Source: JAMIFN01 sp964544605 (GTDB lineage Bacteria; Pseudomonadota; Gammaproteobacteria; Burkholderiales; Burkholderiaceae_C). From it: a stretch of 54,058 nt of DNA. Location of the stretch: the NCBI GenBank assembly GCA_964544605.1, contig CAZJBX010000018.1, positions 1 to 54,058 on the forward strand, read 5' to 3'. This document shows, piece after piece, positions 34,034 through 42,297 of the stretch; positions within the stretch are counted from its first letter, which is position 1; each line of letters opens with the position of its first letter. Under the pieces are notes generated by a model. The model was not told the DNA's origin. It was given only the letters and a program-made list of their open reading frames with translations, and searched no databases. Made by a program: the position numbers and the translations under genes.

Positions 34034-34324
34034 TTACAGCGTGTGCTGATCGGTGTAGGGCAAGAAGGCCAAGAAACGGGCGCGTTTGATGGCGGTGTTG
34101 AGTTGGCGCTGGTAGATGGCGCGGGTGCCAGTCAAACGGGCGGGGATGATTTTGCCGTTTTCAGCGATGAAGTCGCGCAGGGTATCGACATCTTTGTAGT
34201 CGATTTCTTTCACGCCAGCAACGGTGAAGCGGCAGAAGCGTTTGCGTTTGAACAGGGGAGATTGCGCGTTGCGCTTGTTGCGGTTTTTGTCAAAACCTTT
34301 TTTACCAAAACGAGAAGTAGCCAT
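34034..34324 (-). CDS. rpsR: 30S ribosomal protein S18
   Basis: 96 residues. FKRKRFCRFTVAG and the S18 core YKDVDTLRDFIAENGKIIPA, then RLTGTRAIYQRQLNTAIKRARFLAF are family signatures. The ATG at 34324 (MATSRFGKKGFDKNR) is chosen over the longer frame, since upstream codons overlap the priB 3' end. S18 dimerises with S6 on the 16S rRNA platform. 21 bases separate it from rplI. Confidence 0.97.
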   Translation of the reverse strand: MATSRFGKKGFDKNRNKRNAQSPLFKRKRFCRFTVAGVKEIDYKDVDTLRDFIAENGKIIPARLTGTRAIYQRQLNTAIKRARFLAFLPYTDQHTL

Positions 34325-34341
34325 GTGCTGAACTCTTTTAT

Positions 34342-34644
34342 TTAAAGGGGTTGAATGCTTTGGATGTGAAAGACGGTGCCTTTGCCACCACGCCCAGCGG
34401 CTAGAAAACCGCTGCATTGCAAGGGGCTGCCCAGTTCAAATTTGGCGATTTGCTCGGCCAATAGGCCAAAAGCGATGGCGCGAATTTGCACTTGGGTTTG
34501 GCGTTGTTGGCCAGCTTCAAGTTGCTGCGATTCGTGCGAGAGCTCAAGGTCTAGGGCAGGGACACCGGCTGGGGTGTAGCGCAAGCTTTGACGGGAGAGC
34601 AGACTGGCATCGAGCTGCAGGCGGTTGAGGGCGGCGGCTTTCAC
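34342..34644 (-). CDS. priB: Primosomal replication protein N (PriB)
   Basis: 100-residue OB-fold protein (MKAAALNRLQLDASLLSRQS, LRYTPAGVPALDLEL, then FELGSPLQCSGFLA and a C-terminal VFHIQSIQPL). Its place between rpsF and rpsR is diagnostic of betaproteobacterial and gammaproteobacterial priB. It stimulates PriA in replication restart. The start codon is GTG with a strong GAAGGAG ribosome binding site just before it. Confidence 0.93.
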   Translation of the reverse strand: MKAAALNRLQLDASLLSRQSLRYTPAGVPALDLELSHESQQLEAGQQRQTQVQIRAIAFGLLAEQIAKFELGSPLQCSGFLAAGRGGKGTVFHIQSIQPL

Positions 34645-34683
34645 TCCTTCTTCAAAATGGGCAAGTCAAGGGAAGGTGGGCGC

Positions 34684-35046
34684 TTAGGCGCTGGCTTCGG
34701 CGTTGGCTTTGCGGTTGTTTTCTTGCTGAACGCTTTTCATCATGACAGATGGCTCGGTTTCAGCGGCATCTTTGAGTACGGTGAGGTGGCGCAGAACGGC
34801 ATCGTTGAAGCGGAAGGCGTGTTCCAGTTCGCTGAGGGTTTCTTTGCTGATTTCCACATTCAGGCACAGGTAGTGGGCCTTGGCGAGTTTGTTGATGTGG
34901 TAGGCCAGTTGACGGCGACCCCAGTCTTCTTCGCGGTGGATTTTGCCGCCGCCAGTTTCGATCAGGCCTTTGTAGCGCTCGATCATGGCAGGCACTTGTT
35001 CGCTTTGATCCGGGTGGATCATGAGAATAATCTCATAGTGACGCAT
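34684..35046 (-). CDS. rpsF: 30S ribosomal protein S6
   Basis: 120 residues starting MRHYEIILMIHPDQSEQV, with GGGKIHREEDWGRRQLAYHI and KAHYLCLNVE, standard S6 sequence. The C-terminal tail is Asn/Lys/Ala-rich. First gene of its operon; the leader contains a stem-loop and a -10 box (see 35075 and 35121). Ribosome binding site AAGGAG is 7 bases before the ATG. Confidence 0.97.
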   Translation of the reverse strand: MRHYEIILMIHPDQSEQVPAMIERYKGLIETGGGKIHREEDWGRRQLAYHINKLAKAHYLCLNVEISKETLSELEHAFRFNDAVLRHLTVLKDAAETEPSVMMKSVQQENNRKANAEASA

Positions 35047-35074
35047 GGATATAACTCCTTGAGGATGAAAAACA

Positions 35075-35107
35075 GCCCCCGCCTAGCGTCAAGTCTTGGC
35101 GTGGGGC
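35075..35107 (-). promoter_or_regulatory. Stem-loop in the rpsF leader, candidate S6:S18 autoregulatory element
   Basis: On the minus strand GCCCC-AC-GCC pairs with GGC-G-GGGGC around a loop AAGACTTGACGCTA. Many bacteria carry an rpsF leader RNA bound by the S6:S18 complex. Position and presence of a GC-rich stem fit, but the conserved loop bases were not verified. Confidence 0.35.
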
Positions 35108-35120
35108 AAGGAAACCGAGC

Positions 35121-35126
35121 ATTATA
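35121..35126 (-). promoter_or_regulatory. rpsF: -10 box of the rpsF operon
   Basis: The minus strand reads TTTATAATGC, a perfect TATAAT about 75 bases before the rpsF ATG. It overlaps the T tail of the slyD terminator, and no good -35 box is visible at the usual spacing. Confidence 0.5.
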
Positions 35127-35158
35127 AACAAAGAAAGCCGCCTTGGGCTAGGGCGGCT
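35126..35158 (-). terminator. Terminator after the SlyD-like gene
   Basis: On the minus strand AGCCGCC pairs with GGCGGCT around a 9-base loop and is followed by TTTCTTTGTTT. It lies 31 bases after the SlyD-like stop at 35190. Confidence 0.75.
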
Positions 35159-35189
35159 GGGGCTTTGGGTGCTTTTTATGCTGTGGTTT

Positions 35190-35735
35190 TTATTCAGTGA
35201 GGAAGTCGCGCATACGGAAGAAGCCTGTGCCGGCGGTTTGCGCGGCGACTTCACTGGGTAGGGCGGTGCGGATGTCGTGGATTTTGAGGTCTAGGCGCAG
35301 GGCGATGCCGGCCAGGGGGTGGTTGGCGTCGAGCACGACATGTTCGGGGTAAACCTCGGTGACGATCCAGACTTGGCCATCGGGGGCTTGTTCTTTGCTG
35401 CCGGGCAGGAGCAGCATGGCGTCGCCTTCGGCGACATCTTCGGGGCAGTCGGCACGGTGCGCCCAAGCGACCCATTCTTCGCGGTAGTCGCCAAAGGCGT
35501 GTTCGGGTTCTAGGTTGAGTTCGAGCGTATCGCCTTTGTTTTTGCCGATGAGGGCGTTTTCAATGGCGGGCAGGAGATCGTTTTGCCCAAGCAGGAATTC
35601 AATGGGTTCTAGCAGCTCGTCGAGCAGTTCGCCTTGGGCGTCGCTCATGCGCCAAGAGAGGCTGAGGACGGTGTTGGGGCCAACGCATTCGAGTTTGGTG
35701 GCGATGGGGGTAGGGGACTGGGGGCTGGCGTTCAT
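35190..35735 (-). CDS. SlyD-like FKBP-type peptidyl-prolyl isomerase
   Basis: 181 residues. The FKBP core LSLSWRMSDAQGELLDE, EPIEFLLGQNDLLPAIENAL and LNLEPEHAFGDY is followed by an inserted flap (REEWVAWAHRADCPEDV...) and DANHPLAGIALRLDLKI, the SlyD signature. The His-rich metal-binding tail of E. coli SlyD is absent; the C-terminus is FFRMRDFLTE. A longer frame to 35765 would overlap the roxA start; ATG 35735 (MNASPQSPTP) was chosen, only 17 bases from the divergent roxA ATG. It is the second FKBP of this architecture in the window (other at 3313). Confidence 0.88.
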   Translation of the reverse strand: MNASPQSPTPIATKLECVGPNTVLSLSWRMSDAQGELLDELLEPIEFLLGQNDLLPAIENALIGKNKGDTLELNLEPEHAFGDYREEWVAWAHRADCPEDVAEGDAMLLLPGSKEQAPDGQVWIVTEVYPEHVVLDANHPLAGIALRLDLKIHDIRTALPSEVAAQTAGTGFFRMRDFLTE

Positions 35736-35752
35736 AGTGCGACAATTGTCCC

Positions 35753-36910
35753 ATGAATCATGCAACTTCTTCCCCCCTTTTGATGGATGTGCAGGCGGCT
35801 TTGCCGCTGTTGGGCGGTATCAGTCCTGCGCAATTTATGGCCGAGTATTGGCAGAAAAAGCCTTTGTTGATTCGGCAGGCTGTGCCAGATTTGCAGGCCC
35901 TTGTGAGCCCTGCGGCTTTGGTCGCCTATAGCGCGCAGGAGGAGGTGGAGAGCCGCCTGTTGCAGCAAAGCGGCAATGCGTGGGATTTGCAGCATGGCCC
36001 GTTGGCGGCTTGGCCACCGCTGGCACAAGGGCAGTGGACGGTGCTGTTGCAGGGCATGGAGGTGCACCACCCGAGTTTTCGCACTTTGCTGGATCGCTTT
36101 CGCTTTGTGCCCGATGCCCGCTTGGATGATTTGATGGTGAGTTATGCGGCGAAGGGCGGCGGCGTGGGGCCGCATTTTGACAGCTACGATGTGTTTTTGC
36201 TGCAAGCGGCGGGGCGCAGGCAGTGGCAGATTAGTGCGCAGCAGGATTTGCGCCTGAAGCCCGATTTGCCGCTGAAGATTTTGCAGCACTTTGCGCCTGA
36301 GGAGACTTTTGTGCTGGAGCCAGGCGATATGTTGTATTTGCCGCCCGATTACGCCCATGACGGCGTGGCTTTGGATGACGGCTGCCAGACTTACTCTATT
36401 GGCTTTTATGCGCCACAGCAAAATGAGTTGGCGGCAACTTTGCTGCACCGCATGGCCGAGATTGCGGTCGATGAGATTGAGAGCCAGGCTTTGTACCGCG
36501 ACCCTGAGCAGGTGGCGACGGCGCAGCCGGGGGCGATTCCTGCGGCTTTACAGGCTTTTGCGGCTGAGGGCTTGGCGGCTTTGTTGCAGCAGCCGCATGT
36601 GTTTGATGAGATGCTGGGCGAGTTTTTGAGCGAGCCCAAGCCCACGGTGCAGTTTGCGGCGGGTGATTGGCAGGAGGACTGGGCGCACTACCGCCTACAT
36701 GCCGCCACGCGCATGATGTATGACGAGCGCACGGTGTATTGCAATGGCGAGAGCTGGCACGCCAGCGGCGCTGATGGGCGTTTTCTGCGGGCTTTGGCCG
36801 ATGCGCGGGTGTGCCGCCGCGCCGATTGGCAGCGGGCCAGCGCCGCCGTGCAGGATTTGCTGGCCGATTGGGTGGCGCAAGGCTGGGCCGAGCTGGAAGG
36901 GGGGGCATGA
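35753..36910 (+). CDS. roxA: Ribosomal protein L16 arginine hydroxylase-type JmjC oxygenase
   Basis: 385 residues. The JmjC/cupin domain has the iron ligands in GPHFDSYDVFLLQ (HxD) and the distal His in DYAHDGVAL. The N-terminal entry AQFMAEYWQKKPLLIRQA is characteristic of ROX proteins (YcfD/NO66/MINA), and the C-terminal half is the dimerisation/winged-helix part. E. coli YcfD hydroxylates an Arg of L16. If the start is the internal ATG at 35783 (MDVQAALPLLGG), the gap to slyD is 47 rather than 17 bases. Its TGA overlaps the lpxH start. Confidence 0.9.
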   Translation: MNHATSSPLLMDVQAALPLLGGISPAQFMAEYWQKKPLLIRQAVPDLQALVSPAALVAYSAQEEVESRLLQQSGNAWDLQHGPLAAWPPLAQGQWTVLLQGMEVHHPSFRTLLDRFRFVPDARLDDLMVSYAAKGGGVGPHFDSYDVFLLQAAGRRQWQISAQQDLRLKPDLPLKILQHFAPEETFVLEPGDMLYLPPDYAHDGVALDDGCQTYSIGFYAPQQNELAATLLHRMAEIAVDEIESQALYRDPEQVATAQPGAIPAALQAFAAEGLAALLQQPHVFDEMLGEFLSEPKPTVQFAAGDWQEDWAHYRLHAATRMMYDERTVYCNGESWHASGADGRFLRALADARVCRRADWQRASAAVQDLLADWVAQGWAELEGGA

Positions 36911-37728
36911 TGGCTGTGCTGACTGAGCGGCCCGATGTGGCCGAAGGCGTGGCGCATTTGCGTTTTGAGGCTGGGGCGCAGGTGGCTTTTCTGGCCGATG
37001 TGCATTTGAGCGAAGACGAGCCGGAGACTTTTGCCCTATGGCAGCACACTCTGCGCCATTGCGAGGCCGATGCGCTGTTTATTTTGGGCGATTGCTTTGA
37101 GGTGTGGGTGGGCGACGACTGGGGCCTGCAAGATGAGTTTGCGCTGGCTTGCGCCGAGGTGTTGCAAGAACTGAGCGCCCGTGTGCCCGTGTATTTTTTG
37201 CACGGCAACCGTGATTTCTTGCTGGGGCCAGCTTTTGCCGCACATTGCGGCCTGCGTTTGCTGCCGCCGCAGGCTTTGCTGGAGCTGGGGCCGCAGCGGG
37301 TGTTGCTGGCGCATGGCGATGAGTGGATGCTGGGCGAGCCCGATTACATGGCCTTCAGGCAGAAGGTGCGTCAAACGGCTTGGCAGGCGGATTTTTTAGC
37401 CCAGCCTTTGGCGCAGCGCCTGACTGTGGCGCAGCAATTGCGTGAGCAAAGCCGTGCCGCCCAAGCCAAGGCCGCAGGGCAGGGCAGTTACCAAAGCGAT
37501 ATCGACATCAGCGCAGCGGCGGCCAGTATGCGGGCGGTGGGGGCGGCTTGGCTGATACACGGCCACACGCACAAACCCGGCTGTGGCACGCTGGCGCCGG
37601 GTTTGCTGCGCTGGGTGCTGAGTGATTGGAGCGCGACGGGTAGCCGTGGCGATGTGCTGCATTTGAATGCGGAAGAATTGACCCGCCAGACCTTGCGCTG
37701 GAAGGCGGCTGAACGGGATTTGCTCTAG
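36907..37728 (+). CDS. lpxH: UDP-2,3-diacylglucosamine diphosphatase
   Basis: 273 residues. Calcineurin-like phosphoesterase motifs in order: FLADVHLS (DxH), GDCFEVWVGDD, HGNRDFLLG, LLAHGDEW and HGHTHKPG; this set is diagnostic of LpxH, which makes lipid X in lipid A synthesis. The ATG at 36907 overlaps the roxA stop (ATGATGG contains two possible ATG codons, 36907 and 36910). The N-terminus is about 30 residues longer than in E. coli. LpxB, the next enzyme of the route, is at 49611. Confidence 0.93.
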   Translation: MMAVLTERPDVAEGVAHLRFEAGAQVAFLADVHLSEDEPETFALWQHTLRHCEADALFILGDCFEVWVGDDWGLQDEFALACAEVLQELSARVPVYFLHGNRDFLLGPAFAAHCGLRLLPPQALLELGPQRVLLAHGDEWMLGEPDYMAFRQKVRQTAWQADFLAQPLAQRLTVAQQLREQSRAAQAKAAGQGSYQSDIDISAAAASMRAVGAAWLIHGHTHKPGCGTLAPGLLRWVLSDWSATGSRGDVLHLNAEELTRQTLRWKAAERDLL

Positions 37729-37853
37729 TGCAAATCCCCATTCATTGCTGCGGCTACAGGCCAAATTTTGGCGCAGAATGAGGGGGCGTCTGTTTTATTC
37801 ACCTCAAGCGGCGCAAGGTGTTTGGCCTTGGCCGCAAACTACAAGGAGTGCGC

Positions 37854-38084
37854 ATGTTCCCTGAATACCGTGATTTGATTTCTGCCCTCAAAGGCAAGGA
37901 TTACCACTTCACCCGCATTTTTGAGCGCCACAATGAGTTGGACCACCAGATTAAAAATATGGAGCTGAATCTGCTGCCTGGCGGCGGTGAGCGAGAGGTG
38001 GAGCAACTGAAAAAGGAAAAACTCAAGCTCAAAGACGAGCTGCATATCATTTTGCGCAAAGCCGCAGCAGACCGCCAAGCCTGA
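37854..38084 (+). CDS. YdcH/DUF465 family small coiled-coil protein
   Basis: 76 residues, starting MFPEYRDLISALKGKD with the F/Y-H-F-x-RIFERHNELDHQIKNME core of DUF465. Mostly helical with a heptad pattern (VEQLKKEKLKLKDELHIIL). Function unknown across the family. A longer GTG start at about 37818 is possible, but the ATG has AAGGAG at the right distance and matches the family N-terminus. A strong terminator follows at 38111. Confidence 0.9.
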   Translation: MFPEYRDLISALKGKDYHFTRIFERHNELDHQIKNMELNLLPGGGEREVEQLKKEKLKLKDELHIILRKAAADRQA

Positions 38085-38110
38085 CGCTTGCTGAGCCCTT
38101 GCGGATGAAC

Positions 38111-38137
38111 AAAAGAGGGGCTTTGGCCCCTTTTTTC
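38111..38137 (+). terminator. Rho-independent terminator after the DUF465 gene
   Basis: AAAAGAGGGGC, loop TTTG, GCCCCTTTTTTC: a strong GC stem extended by A-T pairs and followed by a T run. It separates the DUF465 gene from der. Confidence 0.9.
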
Positions 38138-38224
38138 TTGCGCCCAAGGCGGGCGCAATTACAATGCGGGGTTTGGCTGCGCCACTGCCGAGAGCGCAGC
38201 AACAATGGAATGCCCCGAGCCCGT

Positions 38225-39559
38225 ATGAAACCAGTGATTGCCCTTGTGGGCCGCCCCAATGTGGGCAAATCGACCATTTTTAATCGCATGACCCGTTCGC
38301 GAGACGCGATTGTGGCCGACTTTGCGGGCCTGACGCGTGACCGCCATTACGGCAATGGCAAGCTGGGCAAGCACGAGTTCATCGTGATTGACACGGGCGG
38401 CTTTGAGCCCAAGGCTGAAAGCGGCATCTATAAAGAAATGGCGAAGCAAACCCGCCAAGCCGTGGCCGAGGCCGATGTGGTGGTGTTTGTGGTGGATGCG
38501 CGGGAGGGCCTTTCTGCCCAAGACCACGACATCGCCAATTATTTGCGCCGCCTGTCTAAGCCCTGTCTGCTGGTGGCGAACAAGGCCGAGGGGATGCAAG
38601 CAGGGCACCAACTGGTGGAGTTCTACGAGCTGGGCTTGGGCGAGGTCATGCCCATTTCTGCGGCCCACGGCCAAGGTATGCGCAGCTTGGTGCAAGAGGC
38701 GCTGGCACCTTTGAATCTGCCCGAGGAGCCTGAGGAGAGCGAGGCCGAAGATGTCATCAAATTGGCTGTGGCGGGCCGCCCAAATGTGGGTAAATCCACT
38801 TTGATCAACGCTTGGCTGGGCGAGGAGCGTTTGGTGGCCTTTGATATGCCGGGCACGACCCGCGATGCCATCAGCGTGCCTTTTGAGCGCGATGGGCAAA
38901 AGTTTGAGCTGATTGACACGGCGGGCCTGCGCCGCAAGGGCAAGGTGTTCGAAGCGATTGAGAAGTTCTCTGTCGTTAAAACCCTGCAAGCGATTGAGTC
39001 GGCCCATGTGGTGCTGCTGCTATTGGATGCGACGCAGGAAATCAGCGATCAAGACGCGCACATTGCGGGCTTTGTGGTCGATTCAGGCCGCGCTTTGGTG
39101 GTGGCCATCAACAAATGGGATGCTGCCGACAGCTACCAGCGCGAGCAATTGCAATTGCAGCTTGAGGCGCGCTTGGGCTTTATTCAGTTCGCCAACATCC
39201 ACATGATCAGCGCCATCAAGCGCCAAGGCATTGGCCCCGTGTGGACTTCCATCATCAAGGCGCACAAAGCGGCCTTCAGCAAGCTATCGACACCCAAGCT
39301 GACGCAGGCTTTGTACGATGCTGTGCAGTTTCAAGCGCCCAAGCGTGCAGGCATGTACCGCCCCAAACCGCGTTATGCCCACCAAGGCGGCATGAATCCG
39401 CCCATCATCGTGGTGCATGGCAGCTCGCTGGAGCATGTGGACAATGCCTATAAGCGCTATTTAGAAGGGCGTTTTCGCCGCATTTTCGATCTCAAAGGCA
39501 CGCCTTTGCGCATTGAAATGCGCACCACCAACAACCCCTATGTGGACAAGGGCCGCTAA
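38225..39559 (+). CDS. der: GTPase Der (EngA), ribosome biogenesis
   Basis: 444 residues with two tandem G domains: GRPNVGKST occurs at both P-loops, DTGGF and DTAGLRRKGK are the G3 regions, and NKAEG and NKWD the G4 regions. A C-terminal KH-like domain (from about 360) ends in RIEMRTTNNPYVDKGR. Needed for 50S maturation. The start is not certain: MKPVIALVGRPNVGKST at 38225 fits the family N-terminus; an in-frame ATG at 38210 adds five residues. In many betaproteobacteria hfq and hflX follow der; here ftsH follows instead. Confidence 0.95.
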   Translation: MKPVIALVGRPNVGKSTIFNRMTRSRDAIVADFAGLTRDRHYGNGKLGKHEFIVIDTGGFEPKAESGIYKEMAKQTRQAVAEADVVVFVVDAREGLSAQDHDIANYLRRLSKPCLLVANKAEGMQAGHQLVEFYELGLGEVMPISAAHGQGMRSLVQEALAPLNLPEEPEESEAEDVIKLAVAGRPNVGKSTLINAWLGEERLVAFDMPGTTRDAISVPFERDGQKFELIDTAGLRRKGKVFEAIEKFSVVKTLQAIESAHVVLLLLDATQEISDQDAHIAGFVVDSGRALVVAINKWDAADSYQREQLQLQLEARLGFIQFANIHMISAIKRQGIGPVWTSIIKAHKAAFSKLSTPKLTQALYDAVQFQAPKRAGMYRPKPRYAHQGGMNPPIIVVHGSSLEHVDNAYKRYLEGRFRRIFDLKGTPLRIEMRTTNNPYVDKGR

Positions 39560-39606
39560 AACCATATGGGGCGCACAGGCGCAGGCTGGGCCTTGCACGC
39601 GGGCGG

Positions 39607-39634
39607 CTTGAAAGCCTTAGAATTTGCCCCATAT
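39607..39634 (+). promoter_or_regulatory. ftsH: Heat-shock (sigma-32) promoter of ftsH
   Basis: CTTGAAA (39607-39613), 13 bases, then CCCCATAT (39627-39634) matches the RpoH consensus CTTGAA-N13-17-CCCCATNT almost perfectly. It lies 65 bases before the GTG start. The same stretch could also act as a sigma-70 promoter (TTGAAA-N18-TATAAC). Confidence 0.8.
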
Positions 39635-39698
39635 AACAGGGCAAACCCTTGCACTGGCCTGAAGGCACAGGGGTTGGCCACTACTGGAGAACACATTC

Positions 39699-41645
39699 GT
39701 GAATAAAAACGCTTGGTATGTCAAAGCCGCCATTTGGGTTGTGGCCCTGATGCTGATGTTCAGCCTGTTTCGCTCTTTTGGCGAGCCACAAACAGGGGCG
39801 AACACCGTCACCTATTCCAACTTCCTGCAATTGGTGCGCGACAAGCAAATCCGTGAAGCCAAAATCCCTTCTGGTGTCAGCGGCGAAATCACCGCCACAA
39901 AAACGGACAACAGCCGCATTCGCGCCCATGCACCCTTTTTAGATCAGGGCTTGATTGGCGACTTGATTGCCAACGGCGTGGCTTTTGATGTCAAGCCTGC
40001 GCCCAAGCGCTCGGTCTTGATGGACTTGCTGCTCAACTCATTGCCGCTGCTGCTTTTGATTGGCGTGTGGATTTACTTCATGCGCCAAATGCAAGGCGGT
40101 AAGGGCAACAGCCCTTTCAGCTTTGGTAAATCCAAGGCCCGTATGCTCGATGAGAGCAACAACAGCGTGACCTTTGCCGATGTGGCAGGCTGCGATGAGG
40201 CCAAAGAGGAAGTGAAAGAGGTGGTGGACTTTTTGAAAGACCCCAGCAAATTCCAAAAACTCGGTGGCCGCATCCCCCGTGGCCTGCTGCTGGTTGGCCC
40301 CCCAGGTACGGGCAAAACCCTGCTGGCCAAATCCATTGCGGGTGAGGCCAAAGTGCCTTTCTTCAGCATTTCAGGCTCTGACTTTGTCGAAATGTTCGTG
40401 GGCGTGGGTGCATCCCGTGTGCGCGATATGTTCGATAACGCCAAAAAGAATGCGCCTTGTATCATCTTTATTGACGAGATTGATGCCGTGGGCCGCCAGC
40501 GCGGTGCAGGTTTGGGCGGCGGCAACGATGAGCGCGAACAAACCCTGAACCAAATGCTGGTGGAAATGGATGGTTTTGAGACCAACCTTGGCGTGATTGT
40601 GGTGGCTGCCACCAACCGCCCCGACATTTTGGACTCGGCCCTGTTGCGCCCTGGCCGCTTTGACCGTCAGGTTTATGTCACCCTGCCTGACATCCGTGGC
40701 CGTGAGCAAATTTTGAATGTGCATTTGCGCAAACTGCCTTTGGGTGACGATGTGCGCCCCGATATTTTGGCCCGTGGCACGCCCGGCATGAGTGGTGCGG
40801 ATTTGGCCAACTTGTGCAACGAGGCGGCTTTGATGGCGGCCCGCCGCAGTGCCAAAGTGGTGGAGATGCAAGACTTTGAAAAGGCCAAAGACAAAATCTT
40901 TATGGGCCCAGAGCGCAAGAGCATGGTCATGCCTGAAGAAGAGCGCCGTAACACGGCCTACCACGAGGCGGGCCACGCCCTGATTGGCCGCTTGCTGCCC
41001 AAATGCGATCCTGTGCACAAAGTCACCATCATCCCGCGTGGCCGTGCGCTGGGCGTGACCATGAGCTTGCCTGAGCAAGACCGCTACAGCCATGACAAAG
41101 AGTACATGCTCAACCAAATTGCCATGCTGTTCGGCGGTCGCATTGCCGAAGAAGTCTTTATGAACCAAATGACCACCGGCGCCAGCAATGACTTTGAGCG
41201 CGCCACGGCTATTGCCCGCGATATGGTGATGCGCTACGGCATGAGTGAAAAGCTCGGCCCCATGGTCTATGCCGAGAACGAGGGCGAGGTCTTTTTGGGC
41301 CGCAGCGTGACCCAAACCACCAATATTTCTGAGGAAACCATGCGCAAGGTGGACGAAGAAGTGCGCCGCATCATTGACGAGCAATACGCCTTGGCGCGCC
41401 GCTTGATTGAGGAGCATGCCGACAAAATGCACGCCATGGCCAAGGCTTTGCTTGAGTGGGAGACCATTGATGCGGGCCATTTGGATGACATCATGGCAGG
41501 CCGTGAGCCCAAAGCGCCAGCCGACTTTGTGCCCCGCAGCAAAGCGCCTGACAACGATGCCAGCAGCGACAGCGGCAGTGGCGGTGCGACAGCCGTGTTG
41601 GAGCCGCCCACCGCGCCAACTGTGGCCAAACTGGCGGAAGACTAA
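39699..41645 (+). CDS. ftsH: ATP-dependent zinc metalloprotease FtsH
   Basis: 648 residues, start GTG. Two membrane segments (AAIWVVALMLMFSLF near the N-terminus and LLLNSLPLLLLIGVWIYFM at about 110-128) flank a periplasmic domain. The AAA+ module has Walker A GPPGTGKT (about 201), Walker B IIFIDEID and the second region of homology (ATNRPDILDSALLRPGRFDR). The zinc site HEAGH is at 422-426. The C-terminus is a Ser/Gly/Ala-rich tail. It degrades misassembled membrane proteins and sigma-32 itself, which fits the heat-shock promoter in front. Stands alone, followed by a terminator. Confidence 0.97.
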   Translation: MNKNAWYVKAAIWVVALMLMFSLFRSFGEPQTGANTVTYSNFLQLVRDKQIREAKIPSGVSGEITATKTDNSRIRAHAPFLDQGLIGDLIANGVAFDVKPAPKRSVLMDLLLNSLPLLLLIGVWIYFMRQMQGGKGNSPFSFGKSKARMLDESNNSVTFADVAGCDEAKEEVKEVVDFLKDPSKFQKLGGRIPRGLLLVGPPGTGKTLLAKSIAGEAKVPFFSISGSDFVEMFVGVGASRVRDMFDNAKKNAPCIIFIDEIDAVGRQRGAGLGGGNDEREQTLNQMLVEMDGFETNLGVIVVAATNRPDILDSALLRPGRFDRQVYVTLPDIRGREQILNVHLRKLPLGDDVRPDILARGTPGMSGADLANLCNEAALMAARRSAKVVEMQDFEKAKDKIFMGPERKSMVMPEEERRNTAYHEAGHALIGRLLPKCDPVHKVTIIPRGRALGVTMSLPEQDRYSHDKEYMLNQIAMLFGGRIAEEVFMNQMTTGASNDFERATAIARDMVMRYGMSEKLGPMVYAENEGEVFLGRSVTQTTNISEETMRKVDEEVRRIIDEQYALARRLIEEHADKMHAMAKALLEWETIDAGHLDDIMAGREPKAPADFVPRSKAPDNDASSDSGSGGATAVLEPPTAPTVAKLAED

Positions 41646-41652
41646 AACCACC

Positions 41653-41679
41653 AAAGCAGGCCCAGTGCCTGCTTTTTTA
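41653..41679 (+). terminator. Terminator after ftsH
   Basis: Perfect stem AAAGCAGGC (41653-41661) with GCCTGCTTT (41667-41675), loop CCAGT, followed by TTTT. It ends only 7-20 bases before the possible rnhB starts. Confidence 0.9.
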
Positions 41680-41697
41680 TGCCTGATGCGAGACGCC

Positions 41698-42297
41698 ATG
41701 CAGCAAACTGACATCCTATGGCCTGGCCCCCTCAGCGGCCCAGTGGCTGGTGTTGATGAGGCGGGCCGTGGCCCTTTGGCTGGCCCTGTGGTGGCGGCGG
41801 CGGTGATTTTGAACCCGCAGCGCCCGATAGTGGGGCTGGACGACTCGAAAAAACTCAGCGCCAAAAGCCGCGCCGCTTTGTTTGCCGAAATTCAAACCCA
41901 TGCCTTGGCTTGGCATATTGCCCAAGCCAGCGTGGCGGAAATCGACCAACTCAATATCTTGCAAGCCACCTTGCTGGCTATGCACCGCGCCGTGGCGGGT
42001 TTGCGTATGCCGCCAGAGCTGGTGTTGGTGGATGGCAACCGCCTGCCGCAGTGGCCCTATGCGTCCCGCGCCATTGTGGGGGGTGATGCCCAAGAGCCCG
42101 CCATTGCCGCCGCCTCAATTTTGGCCAAAGTCTGGCGTGACCAAGACTGCCTGCGCATGGATGTGGCCTATCCAGATTACGGCTTTGCCCAACACAAAGG
42201 CTATGGCACGGCGGCGCATTTGGCTGCTTTACAGGCTTTGGGGCCTTGCCCAGAGCACCGCCGCAGCTTTGCGCCTGTGCGCCGTCTGCTGCTTTGA
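41698..42297 (+). CDS. rnhB: Ribonuclease HII
   Basis: 199 residues. GVDEAGRGPLAGPVVAAAV carries the DEAGRG metal site; DDSKKLS, the LVDGNRLP region and PAIAAASILAKVWRD are the other family blocks. It removes ribonucleotides from RNA-DNA hybrids. Start uncertain between ATG 41698 (MQQTDILWPG) and ATG 41686 (MRDAMQQ); neither has a clear ribosome binding site, and a terminator hairpin ends directly upstream. In many proteobacteria rnhB follows lpxB; here they are 7 kb apart. Confidence 0.94.
   Translation: MQQTDILWPGPLSGPVAGVDEAGRGPLAGPVVAAAVILNPQRPIVGLDDSKKLSAKSRAALFAEIQTHALAWHIAQASVAEIDQLNILQATLLAMHRAVAGLRMPPELVLVDGNRLPQWPYASRAIVGGDAQEPAIAAASILAKVWRDQDCLRMDVAYPDYGFAQHKGYGTAAHLAALQALGPCPEHRRSFAPVRRLLL

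Noticed and set aside
40371..41864. 497-codon open frame antisense to ftsH
   Set aside because: Shadow of a GC-rich coding sequence; product is His/Ala/Gln-rich without domains, while ftsH is complete on the other strand.
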